A stretch of 64,000 nt of DNA from Mantis religiosa (taxonomy: Eukaryota; Arthropoda; Insecta; Mantodea; Mantidae), in the NCBI GenBank assembly GCA_030765055.1, contig CM060953.1:176758493-176822492 (forward strand), written 5' to 3'. Each line of letters begins with the position of its first letter. Position 1 is the first letter of the stretch. A program made the translations under genes and the position numbers. The notes beneath the pieces were generated by a model, which was given only the letters and a program-made list of their open reading frames with translations, searched no databases and had not been told where the DNA came from. This document shows positions 46,140 to 57,894 of the stretch, piece by piece.

Positions 46140-46909
46140 ACGCCGTAGTAGTTTTATTGTTGGTACTCCTGGTTCCCGCCTGTGAGAACCAGGCAAGTTC
46201 AGACATGTTCAATATCGCCTACCGCTGCAATGGAGGAAACATGCAGTTAAAGTTGATGTTAGAGGAAGATCCGGAGTTTCTTTCAAATGTAATCACTGCT
46301 GATGAAAATTGTCTACATTATTTTGGTCCCGAGAGCAAACGGCAAAGCTCGGTGTAGAAATCTCCTTCATCAACAACCCCCAAAAAGGCAAAAGTGGCTG
46401 CTTCTGCTGGGAAAGTTATGGTTATCTCATTCTTTGAAATTCATGGAATGGTTTATCAGCATGTTGTACCTGCACACACATCAATAACTGTACAATACAA
46501 CAGCATGTCCTGAAAATATTGCAAGTCCATATCTGGCAAAAAAAGACCACATTTCCGTGAAGAAGGCCGGATGCTGCACCACGATAATATGGGGTCGCAT
46601 ATTGCCAATATTGTTGCTGAATATCTTGCAAAACTCAACGTGAAGTGCATCCCTCACCCCCCCCCCCCCCATAGTCCTGATTTAGCCCCCTGTGACATTT
46701 TTCTATTCCCTAACTTGAAGAAACGCCTTCGTGGGAGGCATTATCCATCATCAGAAGCAGTGGTGTTGCCTGCGGAGGCGATTTTAAAGGATCTCTCAAA
46801 AAAATGTTTGCAGCATGTCTTTGAAGACTGGCAGAAACGCTGGGACAAGTGCATCACCTTCAGGAGAGACTGTTTTGGGAAGGACCATCAAAATTATGAG
46901 GATAAGTAA
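46140..46909 (+). pseudogene. Mariner transposase, catalytic half only
   Basis: The helix-turn-helix domain is missing. Readable blocks are MQLKLMLEEDPEFLSNVITA, then ADENCLHYF where an active enzyme has GDETW. Next, in shifted frames, are KVMVISFFEIHGMVYQHVVP and HHDNMGSHIANIVAEYLAKL, then HSPDLAPCDIFLFPNLKKRL. The end is WDKCITFRRDCFGKDHQNYE with a stop at 46909. A run of C at 46657-46670 encodes extra prolines and puts 36 residues between the second and third aspartates. Copy 1 keeps PHPPYSPD at that place, as the usual 34-residue spacing requires. It cannot bind DNA or cut. Confidence 0.88.
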
Positions 46910-46959
46910 AGGTGCGTTGTCAGAAAATTGTGATAATTCTTTATTGAACAGCCCTCGTA

Positions 46960-47575
46960 TTATAAATTATTTTCTATTTATCACCTTAGATTTTGAGAAA
47001 ATAAGTATAAAATATGAACATTCATTTTTTAAGAAAGTGTAAAGAATTACGTCTGACGTAGCCTCCTCTTCGGCTCCGTTTACTCACTGGGAAGTTCAAA
47101 ATGTCTCGAATACCTTGCAGTAACAGCGTTCATTGCATGTTACCACAATTGTTACAAGCTCTCTCAGAGTAAAGGGATTTTCACTGCAATTGATGACGCA
47201 CTAAAGTACTCTCTAACCAGCATCACCAGACCAGCTAACCCCCGAATACGATCTGCCCGCTTTGAAGGAATACCAAATGATATAGTTGTAGCAATCTTCC
47301 AAAACGTTTGAGATATCTAAATATCCAGGAGGTTTTAGTTCTGTAGTGATAACGATTATTGTAATTGAAGAAATTAGATTCAGAAGTTGTTAAGTCAATA
47401 TTTTTTAGAAATCCTTTTAAACACAGGATAAGCACTCTGAACACCAGTTCTGTAATAATGATAAAAGATATGTGGATCAGAATGTGCTAGGTCCAACATA
47501 TTATGATCCTGGCATGTCGTATTGGCATCAATTTCAGAAATAAAATTTGTTAATTCAGCCTTCTAGGGTTAGATG
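46960..47575. other. Spacer without a supported gene
   Basis: AT-rich. A gttgttaagtcaa word near 47380 resembles the end of the element that follows. Confidence 0.4.
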
Positions 47576-47689
47576 TCGTTAAGTCAAGTAGTTGCCGCAT
47601 TAGCCGTTTGGTGGTGCAAGTATAGTGTGCCACCCAAGCTGTATGATATCAGCTGTTGATACATTTTAGATTAGACATCTAGACGTTAG

Positions 47690-48552
47690 ACATTTTCAAA
47701 CATTCCCACATGTGCGCTTTCAGAAAGTTTATCTGTACTTCCAAATACCAGGGCACTCTTTCATGCATATTGACAGAACTTTTGGCAATATTGAGAAGAA
47801 GAAACGATGAATAGATAAAGTTTTAATCCCTTCCCTATGGGTGAAACTGCTCCAAGATTCACTACAGAAGAGCCCCATTGATGTTGTCCATGTCAAACGT
47901 CCACTGACCGATAACGGGGAACATGATGACACTCCAGTTGTTGAAGTTTTTTGCCTTCAAAGATGCCCTCGACCATGTCCCTGTAAGAAGTATTCCTGAA
48001 TTTACTTTAATCCGGGGTATGTATTTCCAAAGAGGAAGGGTGCCAGAAGTTCGTCACACAATGCCTTGGTCACTTTATCGTCCCCAGTCTCTTTTGTTGG
48101 GAGTAGTGAGGCTGCAAGCCTTACATAAGGCATGCGATAGTGCGAAAAACACACCATATAGGCTGCGGAAGATTAAGAAGGCAAAATATTACGATGTTCG
48201 TTCACTACTGGAACATATCACTCTGACAGAAGATGCCACATTTTGTGACAGAATGACATATGAAAGTCAGGTAGAAGATTTTATTTCTGTAATTTACGTC
48301 CTCCAACGTTAAGTCATATCGGACGATAAATGGAATGGGCGATATTATGTTCAAATGAGCCCGGGGTCCATGGAGCATAGAGTTACCCGACATTCGTCTT
48401 TCAGGATAAGGGAAAACCCCGGAAAAACCCTTATACAGGTAACACACCCTGGCTGAGATTCGAACTCGGGACCTCTTGAACGTGAGGCAGACATGCTACC
48501 ACCACGTTACCGAAGCGGGCAGGTAGAAGATTATGTAGTAGAGATGGAGTGA
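47690..48552 (+). pseudogene. Transposase-like protein, C-terminal part, split by a SINE
   Basis: The first frame reads FQKVYLYFQIPGHSFMHIDR and FGNIEKKKR, a stop, then VLIPSLWVKLLQDSLQKSPI and VVHVKRPLTDNG. After a frameshift in a T run near 47950 comes FAFKDALDHVPVRSIPEFTL, then RLRKIKKAKYYDVRSLLEHI and TFCDRMTYESQVED. The order GHSF...DRxFGxIEKxKR followed by a lysine-rich xKxAKYxDxxxLL segment is, from memory, the C-terminal layout of a widespread insect transposase-like family that also has a DxCxGQNKN box. The N-terminal part is not here. A SINE interrupts it after QVED. Rejoining across its target duplication continues YVVEME and a TGA at 48550-48552. Confidence 0.6.
48281..48519 (-). 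mobile_element. tRNA-derived SINE, family A, copy 7
   Basis: Minus-strand copy. The reversed 3' end is gtaatttacgtcctccaacg, the reversed B box is gagattcgaactcggg, and the head ends taccgaagcggg. A perfect 13-base target duplication, caggtagaagatt, lies at 48268-48280 and 48520-48532. It interrupts the transposase-like ORF. Confidence 0.97.
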
Positions 48553-48739
48553 TGCTTTGCTGACAGTGTTGTATGTCAATCCATGAAGTGCATACTGGAT
48601 TAGTCTATGGTAGATATGTATTGGTCAAAATGAACTAATAGCTTATCCATGTTTACTTATTATAATACTGTATAATGGAAAAACTCTAACTTTAAGAACC
48701 TGAAGCTGTTAAGTCAAGTGACTTAACAACTTTTAATCC

Positions 48740-49030
48740 GATTAGCTCCGGAGCTCAGTCGGTAGAGAGCCTGTCTGCCGTGCTAGGGTTACCGGATGCA
48801 ATTCCCGGCGGTGGGTGTGGGGATGGGGATTTTTCTCCGACCAAGATAATCTCTCATCTTCCCCAGAGTAAGGAAGTGTGAATGAGAGTGTGAATGTGTG
48901 TGACATCTAATGATTAAACCTCAACGAATACGAGTTAACACCTTCGATATGTTCCAAAGGAGAACGGCAGCCGATATGACCATTGCAGTTAATGGCATAA
49001 ATGGAACAGATAAAAACAATTAATCCATTT
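48740..49030 (+). mobile_element. tRNA-derived SINE, family E
   Basis: The head ccggagctcagtcggtagag is a near-perfect tRNA A box. A B-box-like ggatgcaattcccgg follows, then gggatttttctccgacc and a body shared with 41752-41945. It ends in a short A-rich tail (gataaaaacaa). A possible target duplication built on ttaatcc lies on both sides. Confidence 0.85.
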
Positions 49031-49034
49031 TAAT

Positions 49035-49390
49035 TAAAAAGTTGTGAAGTCCTAGTAATAAAATATCCTGTTACATATGCTACATATGTTAAGCCGTGAG
49101 AAACACTTCAACACAGTACTTTGTACCTTCACACGGACCCGTCACATAAAATTCTTTCATTTGTATTGCTATTTTGGTATGTAAAATTACTTTTGAAAAC
49201 TCTGAGCAGCGCTCCTGCACAATTTTGAAACAGTGACTTTGCAACTTCTGCTTCTGACGCTTCAACTATGCTTGATGAGCGCGCGGCTTACCTTATATAC
49301 CGTCCCAACTATCCAGAGCGATGTCCCAGTAACCTTGGCTGTAGCAGTTCCGTCACATTATGTATTACTGTAAAGAATTAATTGATCTCT
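49035..49390. other. Spacer without a supported feature
   Basis: Mixed composition. Nothing recognised. Confidence 0.5.
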
Positions 49391-49392
49391 CT

Positions 49393-49615
49393 GCCCGCCT
49401 CTGTGGCGTAGGAGTAGCGTATCTGCCTCCATTAATGAATTCACGAGCGGGAATCTCGGTCCGTTCAGTGTTTTCTTCCAAGGGTTTCCCTTATTCTGAA
49501 AGATGAATGTCAGGTAACTCTTAAGCACTGTGGACCATGGTTTCGTCTGAAGATCACTTCACCCATTTTATTCATGGTCTAATATGACGCCATTGGAGGA
49601 TGTAAATTTAAAAAG
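49393..49615 (+). mobile_element. tRNA-derived SINE, family A, copy 8 (old)
   Basis: Head gcccgcctctgtggcgtagg. The B-box region is partly lost (gagcgggaatctcggtc) and the first core block is missing. The rest (cttattctgaaagatgaatgtc ... ttggaggatgtaaat) is clear. Confidence 0.88.
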
Positions 49616-49619
49616 GGAA

Positions 49620-52600
49620 AGCAGGTGGGAGTTAACTAATTTGGTGCAATTTCAGTATTATTTATAAATTTTGTTACATTAACTTTTTTAGTAATTTTAC
49701 CACTTTTACTACCACGGTAGTGAAAACCCCTATCTTCCTGGGTTTTAAGGACAATAAACAAAAGTCTATGAATTTGTTAGGAAAAATCAAGTTGAGGTAA
49801 GAAGAGCGCATTAGAGCGACACTGCAAGATAGATGTCGCATCTGTGACAACAACTCTCAGGCGAAGCGCAATGCATAAAAATTTTATCGCTCGCGTACCG
49901 CGACACAGGAAGAAAAAAGAAAACAGCACGAGTAGCGTCTGAATAAAACATTGTGCTGCTAATACTACAAGGCGGTAACTGCTGCTTTAAATGAACAAAG
50001 AGAATTACCTTTACAGTAGAAACACAGAGGTGAAGAGAAAAAGGCGAGAGTGCAGTAAAAGTGAGCGCATAGAATTCAGTAAACAGAAAGAAAATTTGAA
50101 ACTCAGAGAAAATGATATGCAGATAAGATGCAAACGAATTAAATAAACAATATGTGTCGACGGATAAAAGGGAGGTAATATAATCTGTAGAAGCTGAAAT
50201 AGAACAACCAAATAGAATAAAATAGTAGTGGGAAGAGTGCAAATATGAAGAAAAGGAAACAACCAAGGATAAAACAGGACGAAGCAGCAACAGGCGCATT
50301 GAGATTATTGGTAACAACGAAGCAAACAAAGAAACTGACTCGGAAAAGTCTGGCTTAGAGAGAGTTTTCTCTAATAGTGTCTAGAGTCATCGATATATTT
50401 TAACATTTTATGCAGGCGTCTTATACTGCGATTGCGTTTTGTTTTTCTTTTCTGCTTGTTATACAAGATTTAAGTAAGGAGTTAGCAAAAGCAGTTTTCA
50501 TTCTCTGAAGACCTTTTTACATTTTCTATCGCGTATAGTTCTATTTGTGTCTCTGCCACTCTCTGATGTTACTGTTAAACAAGACAAAAATGTTTACCTC
50601 AAACTTTTTTTATTTTTCATTAAAGTAGTTAGCTTGTTGCTGACGTACAGTCCGGTGCACGGAAATGTTCCAATATGTTTTGGTGTGTTACTTTATATAA
50701 TGTTGGTATAACCGTTTCACCATTCGGGTTGTACACCAGTCCTGGCTGTGACAACCTCTTATTGGTTTATATCAAGGTCCAATAATACAAACAATAACCG
50801 AAGAATATGGAGGTAGTCGTGGTGCGTAGTGCAGCGGCAAGGGTAAGGAGGAATGTAATATTAGTGGAACGATTGTTAACACCACCTCCGGGCTGTGTCC
50901 GTCGCTCACTGGTTTGATGTGATAGCTCTGGTATTCAGACTCGGGAACCGGGGAGACCAGGGAGGAGTGGGTTACATGAAACAGCTTTGTTGACTATATT
51001 TTCCTCTATACTATAGATGACATTTGAAGTGAGCAAAGGGTATGATGTATAACAAGCCGAAAGTAATTGCGCCTATAGAACAAGGATAGAGCGCTACAAG
51101 GGCTAGGGAACTATTTGGAGTATCTCCACCAATTGCGTCATACTGGTAGAAGACATACCAAGAACGGGGACACGCAAGACAGTTAGGGCAGTTTATTATA
51201 AATATAAAGTGCTCAATTGGCAATAAATGTCTACAACAATGTCAACACATACTATAATAGTGCACCATTTAACAGGTAGCGTAGGGAATTGGGTATCCTC
51301 GTGCCGAATACATGCTTTTGTGTGCTCGGTATATCTTTTGTAGATAGAGCTTAAGTCACTGCTTCAAATTATATTGTAATTAAATGAGATGATTCAAAAT
51401 AAATACACGCAATGTGGAGTTCAATTTGATACACATAATAAAACAGATAATCTTCCCCGAGCTTCATTCCCTTCCCAAGAAAACTGCATAAACCTGAAAA
51501 GGTTCATAATTCGAAAAGGATAGGCAATCTGATCCTGTCCTCCATAATCGCAGATAAAATCAAGTCCAATGAGACACATTCTGAATGATATGTTTCAAAT
51601 TAGCTTTAACTCTCTGGAGTTCTGCTTCACCTCCGCCATCGCTGAACAAAGGGCAGGCGCACGCCTTCCTATCGCTGACAGTGGTTTGAACTGGGGGTGT
51701 TGTGCCATTCACCTATCAACCTAACCAGCTGTTCCACATATGGGATAGTTTCCGTGTACCACACTGTAAAATCAGAGTGCCTTTTGCATAGATGAAACAC
51801 TTCGAGACGTCTCTACAATATTCTGACCAATATACAAGTTTACCTCAACGCTTAGATACACGCCAATTTGTACACAACTCCGATAAGCACATGTAAAGTG
51901 CTTCGCTACCCATTTTACAGCTCGGCGATCCTGCACACAGATCAAAGAAGCACACTTCTTTCACTACTATTCATTACCAACCACTCCTGTCTTTGGACCT
52001 ACCAGGCGGTGGAAATCATTTTGGATATAAAAGCCTCTGCAATTACATCCGCATAAGGTTTGTCTTTTGCGTAGACTCACCTGCTGACGTCAGCTGACTT
52101 TGAGCGCGTGTTGATATCTAGCGGCAACGTGCTTCCTTCTCGTGACATCAGTATATTTGAATGCGTGTTAATTTCTCTCTGCAGACTTACGTGATCGCTG
52201 GACAATAAATGCTTTTGTACTCTACGCAAAAGATTCCCATCGAGATTTCAGTACAAATATATGTTTTTAGGTGCTCTGAATCACAAAAGTAATTAAGAAA
52301 ACGTTTCATATCTGTGAATGTTTCTCTTACCAGTGTAGCTTCTGACCAGGCTAGCTGCACAATAAGAATGAACATGGTTTGAGCGAATACGGTTATCCTA
52401 CTGTCTTGGTGTTGCCGTTCCACGGCTAGTGGGCATCAAGGATGGAAGACACATCTGTCTTTGTCTCACCGAATCCACCTAGCAAGTACCATACAGATGT
52501 TAAGATGTACAATGATACAATACTGACAGAGAAGTTCGCTTAATAATTTAATATGTGTGTGTGTGAGAAAATTATCAATGGTTGTCGCCCAATGTGAACC

Positions 52601-52715
52601 TTAAAACCTTGAACTGGAGAATAGTTCGCTTACATAGTTATCGTTCATAGACACAAAACAAAATGTTACAAATTAGATGTCTTCTATGAAATATGGTGTT
52701 TGCTACAGTGATACA
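49620..52715. other. Stretch without a supported gene
   Basis: About 3.1 kb. The region 49980-50300 is purine-rich on the plus strand, which creates a 172-codon minus-strand frame of mostly S, F, L and Y that I do not accept as a gene. Some GC-richer patches (50880-50960, 51630-51750, 52080-52200) may be old repeats. Confidence 0.4.
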
Positions 52716-52719
52716 AAGT

Positions 52720-52990
52720 AGTGACAATATGAGGCGGTCCTTGCCCGTTAGGAACCTGGTTGAGTCCTCTCAGCACTCAACATCTCATAAAGTAGGGAAA
52801 GTGACTGGTGAGGTTTACGGATGGGGGAGGTTTCCTGGACAGGCCGGGGTTTTCCTCGGATTTCGCTCTGCATGGACTCTCTTCTTTGTTCCAGGTTGTG
52901 GGATACGTCCTGATTGGACGTATCAACTATTCCATGATCGATTTATTCTCTACTGTAATTAGATACCTCGCTCGCCACCTGGAGAGTCGC
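52720..52990 (+). mobile_element. Possible SINE-like repeat
   Basis: A GC-rich island in AT-rich surroundings, with gaacctggttgagtcctctc (weak B box) and gaggtttcctggacaggccg followed by gggttttcctcggatttcgc. That resembles the core of SINE families A to C here. No second copy or target duplication was found. Confidence 0.35.
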
Positions 52991-52999
52991 TGTTTGCAG

Positions 53000-54388
53000 A
53001 CTCGTGTGTTGTGTTTGGTGGTAACGATAGAGTTCTTTACACGTGTTGTGTATTCATTGTATTCCTACCGCACTGGTATGTACGACGTGGTTTCACTACG
53101 CCCGACCGAGAGAGAGAGTGTCTCAGCTATCCAAATCACGGATCAGCTATCTCCTGGCTTTCCCCCCTCTACTGTTGCATTTTGAAATTTTATGTGAATG
53201 GTGTGTGTAAGTTCTTAACTGTAATTGCTTGGTTTCAATTTCGAGTTTTAACCATTGTACGAATTTTGTATGTGCGCATGACCGAACGCTGATAGGGAGT
53301 TTCCCACAGTGTCCACTTCTTTAATTCCGAAGCATGTACGCTGCGAAAATTTAGGAATTCGGATAATCTACGACTGTATTGTATCTATCACGTGCGTATT
53401 GGCATGAAAGAGAGGACAGGGCGTCAGGCCGAACCTCCACATGGTTCGCAGGCATTGTTCCTAGAGGTGGACCTTTGTTATGAAGAAAGCCGACCGAACT
53501 CATATTTCTGTTTCTCCGTTCATGTACATTTCTAGTCCATCATACATTTCTTATTTTATACATATATGCCTTATCTATTATAATGTGTTTTTCTGTAATA
53601 GCTGTGTATTTCCTTTCGATGGAAAATAATAATTATAGAATATCTATGCTAACCTAATATTATTTTGATGTAACATACATTAAGCCACTTTATGGCCAAG
53701 GGGAACCGTTATACATTACAACGATTTGTGAATATAGCTTCTATTTTACTGATGCTATATTTGTATACTGCCTGAAATGGACTTTAAACCAATTTTTGTT
53801 GCATTAAAATACTTAATAAATACGGAAGATATGAAGTGTATTTATGAAGCATTTTTACACCATGAATCTCATGTACTAATGTTATGCATTGTGCGCAGAA
53901 ATTTTGGTCTTACGGTAAAGTTATCGCTTCTTTCAAGCAGAAATTTGCAACTATCATTGGTTCTCCTATATTTGCACCTAAGGGATTTCAGAATATATAA
54001 GATACAGAATCCGTATATTCTATTCCCCCCCTTATTAAATTCGTCAGCATTTTAGCAGCGTGATATTCGCCCTTGTCATTAACACGTGTGTGTTTTTCTT
54101 TACTGACAGTAAACAATTCTTTTCTTTCTAGTCAGGCGCCTTATCTTTCCATCTCCGAAACCAAATGTCCTAAAAACATGGGGTTTGGATGGTAATCCTG
54201 AGCAAAAATAACGCTGTAAAATGAGAAAAACAAAATAATTCTTTATTTGTATTTTTAGAGCGCCCAAAGAAATTTGTCGTATGTTTCGGCAAAACCAGCC
54301 AGTATTCGTGGTTAACTGTACAAAGTTTCACGCGCCGGCTAGTAGCGATAGAACATCCACGCCTAGCCCTGCCTTATGTTCATTCCTA
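53000..54388. other. Stretch without a supported gene
   Basis: It is balanced in composition to about 53500, then AT-rich. The overlapping frames at 52808-53292 have no motif and seem to reflect the GC-richer repeat-like block. Confidence 0.4.
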
Positions 54389-54390
54389 CT

Positions 54391-54610
54391 TTTTAGCTAC
54401 CTTAGGTCATAGCGGACGAGGAATGAAGTGGATGAAGTGATGCTCAAATGGGTCCAGATCCATAGAGCTTAGTTACCTGGCATTCATCGTTCAGGATAAC
54501 GAAAAATACCGGAAAAGCCTTATCTAGATATCTCACCCTGACCGAGATTCGAACTTGGTCCCACATGAGTGTAAGGCAGAGACACTACGCCCACACTACG
54601 GAAACGGGCC
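54391..54610 (-). mobile_element. tRNA-derived SINE, family A, copy 9
   Basis: Minus-strand copy, beginning ttaggtcatagcggacgag in reverse, with a reversed B box gagattcgaacttggtc and a head ending actacggaaacgggcc. attccta occurs on both sides as a possible short target duplication. Confidence 0.88.
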
Positions 54611-54611
54611 A

Positions 54612-55724
54612 TTTTATTCCTAATCCTCAAGAATACCCTTCATATTGTACGCAGTTACCGACCTTAGCGTTAGTTCGTTTATTCTGCAAGTTTATTAAAT
54701 TAAAAGGATACATCCCTCAAAACGAAACCAGGTCTCTTAAGAGCCCTTCGTGTTTATTGCCATGTGCAGTTTAGCATTTTAACTAAGCTGGTAGCACGAA
54801 GGAAATTAGCTGCACATAAGCATCAGTTTTTGGAGCTTTACTCGACATCTCTACAAGGCTTGTTAGCTTCATGCCACTTAACGTACTTGCCATTTACATA
54901 CGCTTGGGCATATGCTGTTTTTTCCTCCCTTGAAACGAGGAACAAAATCTCATGTGCAACGAATGCATAGAATTTTGTGCTGATTGCCACTTAACAGATA
55001 TGCCATATACGTAATTCACTGTTCACCTCATGTTCAAGATAATAATATTGACAAGGAATGTTCTCCAATTAGTCAACAAGTAGGTATTAAGTTTTATTTA
55101 TGCAGAAAGTGAAGGAAACTCAACAGTTGAAATCACAGAAATTGTTATTCTTATGCCAAGAGCAATTCTTAGGTTGTGAGCTAGTACATGAGGTCCCAAA
55201 TCCTTTCCTTACAGATCATATTGTATGTTTGAATTATAATTTAATCGAGAAGGTCTTAACATATATCTGTGAGCATTTAGCGAATTATTTCAAGTTTTAA
55301 ATTGCACACACAATTGTAACACATTTCTAACAATGATCATAAAATACATTTTTCATCCTAATTTATGAAATAAAATCATCAGACATGTGGGTTTAATGGC
55401 ATGAAACAATATATGAAACAATAGCAGAGGCAAAATGACTTACTGGGTTGAATTATGGGGGATAAATGTAACAAGTAAGAGTGTAGAACATTCATATGAG
55501 ATGGTATGTAAAGAGTTACTAGAATTGAGTAAAACAACACAAGGAAGTCACAACGATTGATCTTAGGAAGGACCTGCAGAAGAGGGATAGTGATAGAAAG
55601 ATGTTTAAATATTGGTAGAGGTGCATAAGAAAAGAAGATACCAACATAGTAAGAATGTGTTTAGAAGAAAAACAAAGTAGCACATTGATAGCTGGTGAAT
55701 AGTTTTTATTTATTTTTATTTTCT
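54612..55724. other. AT-rich stretch without a supported gene
   Basis: Short open frames only, with no motifs. Confidence 0.5.
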
Positions 55725-55725
55725 T

Positions 55726-55958
55726 AATTGTTATTTACGTCCTTCAACGTTAAGTCATATCGAACGATGAATGAAATGGGTGAAATGATGCTCAAATGAG
55801 TCCGTGATTCATAGAGCTTAGAGGTACCCTACATTCGTCTTTCAGGATAAGTGAAAACCTCGGAAAAACCTTATCCAGGTAACTCATCCTGACCGAGATT
55901 CGAACTCGGGACCTCTTGAACATGAAGTAGACACTACCACGACGCTACCGAGGCCGGT
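55726..55958 (-). mobile_element. tRNA-derived SINE, family A, copy 10
   Basis: Minus-strand copy. The reversed 3' end is gttatttacgtccttcaacg, the reversed core is ggataagtgaaaacctcgg, the reversed B box is gagattcgaactcggg and the head ends taccgaggccgg. The target duplication is not resolved. Confidence 0.93.
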
Positions 55959-55961
55959 CTG

Positions 55962-57885
55962 TACAGAATTAGGGAGGGCACTGGGGAAAATAGGAATGGG
56001 GGATATATGGCAGAAAGGAGCACTAAATTTGCAAGGATTTTGTTTAATGGTTAAAAAGAGAACAGAGTATCCGGATATGCGAAAGGTGTGGGGTAATATT
56101 TTCGGCAACGTATCACAGTTATATATTTAAAAAAGAATAAATATAGCGGAAGAGAGAATTAACAACTATATAGTACGTGGAGAAGAAGTAAGTTTGAGCA
56201 TTACTTGGTTGAACAAAAATTAGAACATTTTACAAAAGAAATATGTAACGAAAACGGAAAAAAATAGAAGGTCAAGCAGGTAGGGAAGTTCTCGGAGAGG
56301 GAAAGGTAGAAATGGTTAAGAAGAATAGAAAAATTACGAGAGACAGTGTAGGAATAGATGGTTAATAAGGTTAAACTTAGTAATAAATGACCAGAGAGCT
56401 CAAACACTAAATAGCTCAAAATCATGAAGTAGCTGACATATTTTGTATTTGGATTAGGAAGAATTAGAGTTGAATATTATAATATAACAGATATATGTAT
56501 AGTCTTCATATATTAATGATGATGATAAACAACTGAATAACTAAAACATCTGACTTTATGTACAAAATACGTGTACAAATTACACATACATTTAACTCTG
56601 ATAAAATAAACATTTCCTGTAAAAGTGGGCAATTTAACATCTGCGGATTGAGGAGTGCAGACCCCAAATCAAGATCTTGGAAGAATGCTTTGAAAGCCAT
56701 GCTTTAATCAAACAGGAGGAAAAATGGGGAATTTAGATGTTCGCTTAATCGGAGTGTAATATCAGGTGTGGCTGGTAACCTAACTTCAAAAAACTTAGGG
56801 ACAAATGAAAGGAGAAGTCAAAAGGCATCTTCCAGCCTCTGCTTCAGTTATAATTCTGAAAGGAACCTTAATTTTGTTCTCTCGATCTCTTCTACTCCCA
56901 TGAAAATTGAAGCAAGCTCCATCAAGCGGGAAATGAGGGAAGGTATACACAAGTGAAACGTAATAAGAAGAGGGGAAAAATAAAAAAGAGAAAACGATTC
57001 TAAAAATGGGCCCTTCCATGTATTAATAAAATCTTTATTTGTGATATGCAGAACCTTGCCACAAATGAAGCCATAGTGTTTTATGATCTGAGTTTTAAAA
57101 TGCAAATAGTTTAATTTTGAAATGTAGAAGAAATAAAATGGCATACGAAAGTTAATTCGTCTTATCTCCAGGGCTGTTTTTATCTCCCACTTCCCTTTAA
57201 AAGCCGTTCTTTAATGTATGCTGTAGTTCTAGCCTTGAATGTAAGGACATTCGTTACGTGAAGCATCAAAACCCCATCTGCGAAACTGAAATTTGTAAAA
57301 GTTCACTATTTAGTTCAGTAACTCCTAGGAAAATTTAAAAAAATATGTCCTAGATAAGACTATATATCAATTACGCTTTCAACGCTTTTTATGTTTTTAT
57401 CATAATGTAATCCTAAACGATTTTCTGTTGCATTCACATCACTTTTATACACACATTAACAAACCATTCTTCTGAAAACCTTTTGTTCTATCAAGTAACT
57501 TTCTGTACGCATTTAGCCAATATACTCTCCCCATAAGCAGACTAAAGTAACAGACCTAAGCGAATAAAGTAGCGATCCGCCACTTGAATAAATAATACGT
57601 GTTTTAAAATTCAAATAAATAGTACAATATCCTGGAAGTGATAAACGTTGCAAAAGGGTTTTAGTTTACATAAGTTTATGTTTTTAGAGTAAAATTTTAT
57701 ATGTATTTTACGACTTAGAGCTATAAAATGTAATTCAGAATAAGAAAGACGAGTGGATATGTCCTAGAAAACTCAAGAGGGAAATTTTATTATTCATGCA
57801 TATATGTTTAGATATTGTAGTTTTAACCAGAATCCTTAGAGCAAACTTTGTCCGTGATGAATAGTTTGAGATGAGGACATATTCT
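55962..57885. other. AT-rich stretch without a supported gene
   Basis: It is purine-rich on the plus strand at 55980-56350. Open frames near 56768-57144 are short and overlap on opposite strands. Nothing recognised. Confidence 0.45.
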
Positions 57886-57894
57886 TGAAAATAT

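Larger units (their letters stand above)
45783..46957 (+). mobile_element. Mariner, subfamily 3, copy 2, internally deleted and holding a SINE
   Basis: TA at 45781-45782 and 46958-46959. The ends share gggctgttcaataaag and a further gatcataa-type block. A 244-base SINE sits in the 5' untranslated part. Without it the element is about 930 bases, close to copy 1, and the same transposase segment is missing at the same junction. The shared junction shows that a deleted version was the one that moved. Confidence 0.92.
47578..48728 (+). mobile_element. Candidate DNA transposon carrying a transposase-like pseudogene
   Basis: The left gttaagtcaagt word at 47578 and a right palindromic pair, gttaagtca-ag-tgacttaac (48708-48728), could be the inverted ends of the element whose coding remnant lies between. 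The match is short, the target duplication is not evident, and similar words occur nearby, so this is tentative. Confidence 0.35.

Noticed and set aside
48700..48732. Rho-independent-type terminator at the gttaagtca palindrome
   Set aside because: This is eukaryotic DNA; the palindrome is better explained as a transposon end.
49811..50329. 172-codon minus-strand open frame
   Set aside because: It is the antisense of a purine-rich stretch; the product is mostly S, F, L, Y and C with no domain, and smaller frames overlap it. Composition explains it.
52808..53292. Overlapping frames of 125 and 93 codons
   Set aside because: They lie in a GC-richer repeat-like block and show no recognisable motif.
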